The notes below the pieces were generated by a model that saw nothing but the letters and a program-made list of their open reading frames with translations, did not search any database and was not told the DNA's origin. A stretch of 64,000 bases of DNA from Pseudomonas solani (lineage in GTDB: Bacteria > Pseudomonadota > Gammaproteobacteria > Pseudomonadales > Pseudomonadaceae), in the NCBI RefSeq assembly GCF_026072635.1, contig NZ_AP023081.1, forward strand, positions 3,468,501-3,532,500. Reading direction: 5' to 3'. Positions within the stretch are counted from its first letter, which is position 1, and every line of letters begins with the position of its first letter. The position numbers were made by a program, and so were the translations under genes. Positions 63,247 through 64,000 of this stretch are shown one piece after another.

Positions 63247-63858
63247 ATGACCTACAGCCTGCCCGTCCTCACCTACGCCTACGATGCCCTGGAACCGCAT
63301 ATCGATGCGCAGACCATGGAAATCCACCACAGCAAGCACCACCAGACCTACATCAACAATCTCAATGCAGCCCTGGAGGGCAACCCCCTCGGCCAGCTGC
63401 CGGTGGAGTCGTTGCTGCGGCGCCTGGCGGAGGTGCCCGAGCAACTGCGCGGCGCGGTGATCAACAACGGCGGCGGGCACGCCAACCATTCGCTGTTCTG
63501 GACCGTGATGTCGCCCACTGGCGGTGGGGAGTCCCATGGCACCGTGCGTGCGGCCATCGAGGCGGAGCTGGGCGGCTTCGCGGCCTTCAAGGAGGCCTTC
63601 ACCAAGGCGGCGCTGACCCGCTTCGGCAGCGGCTGGGCCTGGCTCAGCGTGACGCCGGGCAAGCGCCTGGTGGTGGAGAGCAGCGGTAACCAGGACAGCC
63701 CGCTGATGAATGGCAACGTGCCGATCCTCGGGCTGGATGTTTGGGAGCACGCCTATTACCTGCGTTACCAGAGCCGTCGTCCCGAATACATCGGCGCTTT
63801 CTACAATGTCATCGACTGGGCCGAAGTGGACCGTCGATACCGAGAGGCGATGGCCTGA
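63247..63858 (+). CDS. sodA: superoxide dismutase, Mn type
   Basis: Cytoplasmic Fe/Mn-family superoxide dismutase of 203 aa. Metal ligands are visible: His in MEIHHSKHHQTYI (residues 24-36), His in GGGHANHSLFW (76-86), Asp and His in LDVWEHAYYLRY (near 165-176). GSGWAWL is present. Operon position with fagA and fumC identifies it as the iron-starvation-induced manganese enzyme. Its TGA overlaps the next ATG (TGATG). Confidence 0.96.
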   Translation: MTYSLPVLTYAYDALEPHIDAQTMEIHHSKHHQTYINNLNAALEGNPLGQLPVESLLRRLAEVPEQLRGAVINNGGGHANHSLFWTVMSPTGGGESHGTVRAAIEAELGGFAAFKEAFTKAALTRFGSGWAWLSVTPGKRLVVESSGNQDSPLMNGNVPILGLDVWEHAYYLRYQSRRPEYIGAFYNVIDWAEVDRRYREAMA

Positions 63859-64000
63859 TGCCTGAGCCCGACCTGCACAGCCTGGGTGCCGACGGGCGCC
63901 TGCACTCGCCCAGCCGGGGTCCCATGTCTTCTCTATTACCCAGCGGGCTTTCCCTGCGCCAGGTTCTTGGCCTCTGCGTGATGCTCGTCGGCTGCCTGCT
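63858..64000 (+). CDS. 5' end of a downstream gene, possibly a metal transporter
   Basis: An ATG overlapping the sodA stop opens a frame that runs to the window edge (47 full codons). It reads MPEPDLHSLGADGRLHSPSR, then at about residues 24-47 becomes hydrophobic (LRQVLGLCVMLVGCLL), which looks like the first TM of a membrane protein. In P. aeruginosa the gene here (PA4467) is annotated, as I recall, as a ZIP-type metal transporter; that fits an iron/manganese-stress operon but cannot be shown from this fragment. Confidence 0.6.
   Translation, partial: MPEPDLHSLGADGRLHSPSRGPMSSLLPSGLSLRQVLGLCVMLVGCL

Overview
The window is high-GC chromosomal DNA from a gammaproteobacterium, almost certainly a Pseudomonas of or near the P. 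aeruginosa lineage. The evidence is gene content and order remembered from P. aeruginosa PAO1 (roughly PA4467-PA4520 in reverse), GC-rich third positions, Pseudomonas-type REP palindromes, and several Pseudomonas-specific operons. No phage, plasmid, CRISPR, tRNA or rRNA is visible. I could run no database search, so orthologue names rest on recognised motifs and synteny.

Layout. 1-9.3 kb: chemoreceptor, TatD-family nuclease, release factor RF3 (prfC), an ornithine/lysine decarboxylase (speC) behind a long, hairpin-rich leader, and a Fur-box-preceded PepSY/flavodoxin/ferredoxin-reductase-like membrane protein. 9.3-13.3 kb: 5-oxoprolinase operon pxpABC, a dense REP array containing a 146-bp tandem duplication, and divergent Lrp-type regulator and LysE exporter. 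13.7-28.2 kb: a di/tripeptide uptake island, dppA3-opdP-dppA4-dppBCDF on the minus strand, the regulator psdR, the divergent dipeptidase mdpA, and two further binding proteins dppA2 and dppA1. dppD carries an apparent one-base frameshift exactly in its ABC signature motif. 28.4-32.5 kb: SIMPL protein, the redox two-component system RoxSR, and an AEC-family carrier.

32.6-42.8 kb holds the tightly overlapping six-gene alpha-2-macroglobulin operon magABCDEF. Read closely, its poorly described members look like cell-wall enzymes: MagC has an NlpC/P60-like Cys/His arrangement, and MagE combines penicillin-binding-protein-like SxxK/KT motifs, a SpoIID-like segment with the catalytic Glu in place, and a C-terminal HExxH. 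This is my best candidate for an under-described system: a periplasmic envelope-surveillance and wall-remodelling operon around a thioester-less macroglobulin.

42.8-43.4 kb is a gene-free element with about 36-bp imperfect terminal inverted repeats and an internal 89-nt segment that folds as a three-way junction. A shorter relative lies at 13.3-13.6 kb, and both sit between convergent genes. 43.4-60.7 kb is conserved housekeeping: a carboxymuconolactone-decarboxylase-like protein, an RlpA-like lipoprotein, gatCAB, mreBCD (mreC apparently starting at a non-canonical codon), maf, rng, yhdP, nitrilase, tldD, darP and pmbA. 60.9-64 kb is the Fur-type iron-starvation operon fagA-fumC-orfX-sodA, followed by the 5' end of a gene that may encode a metal transporter.
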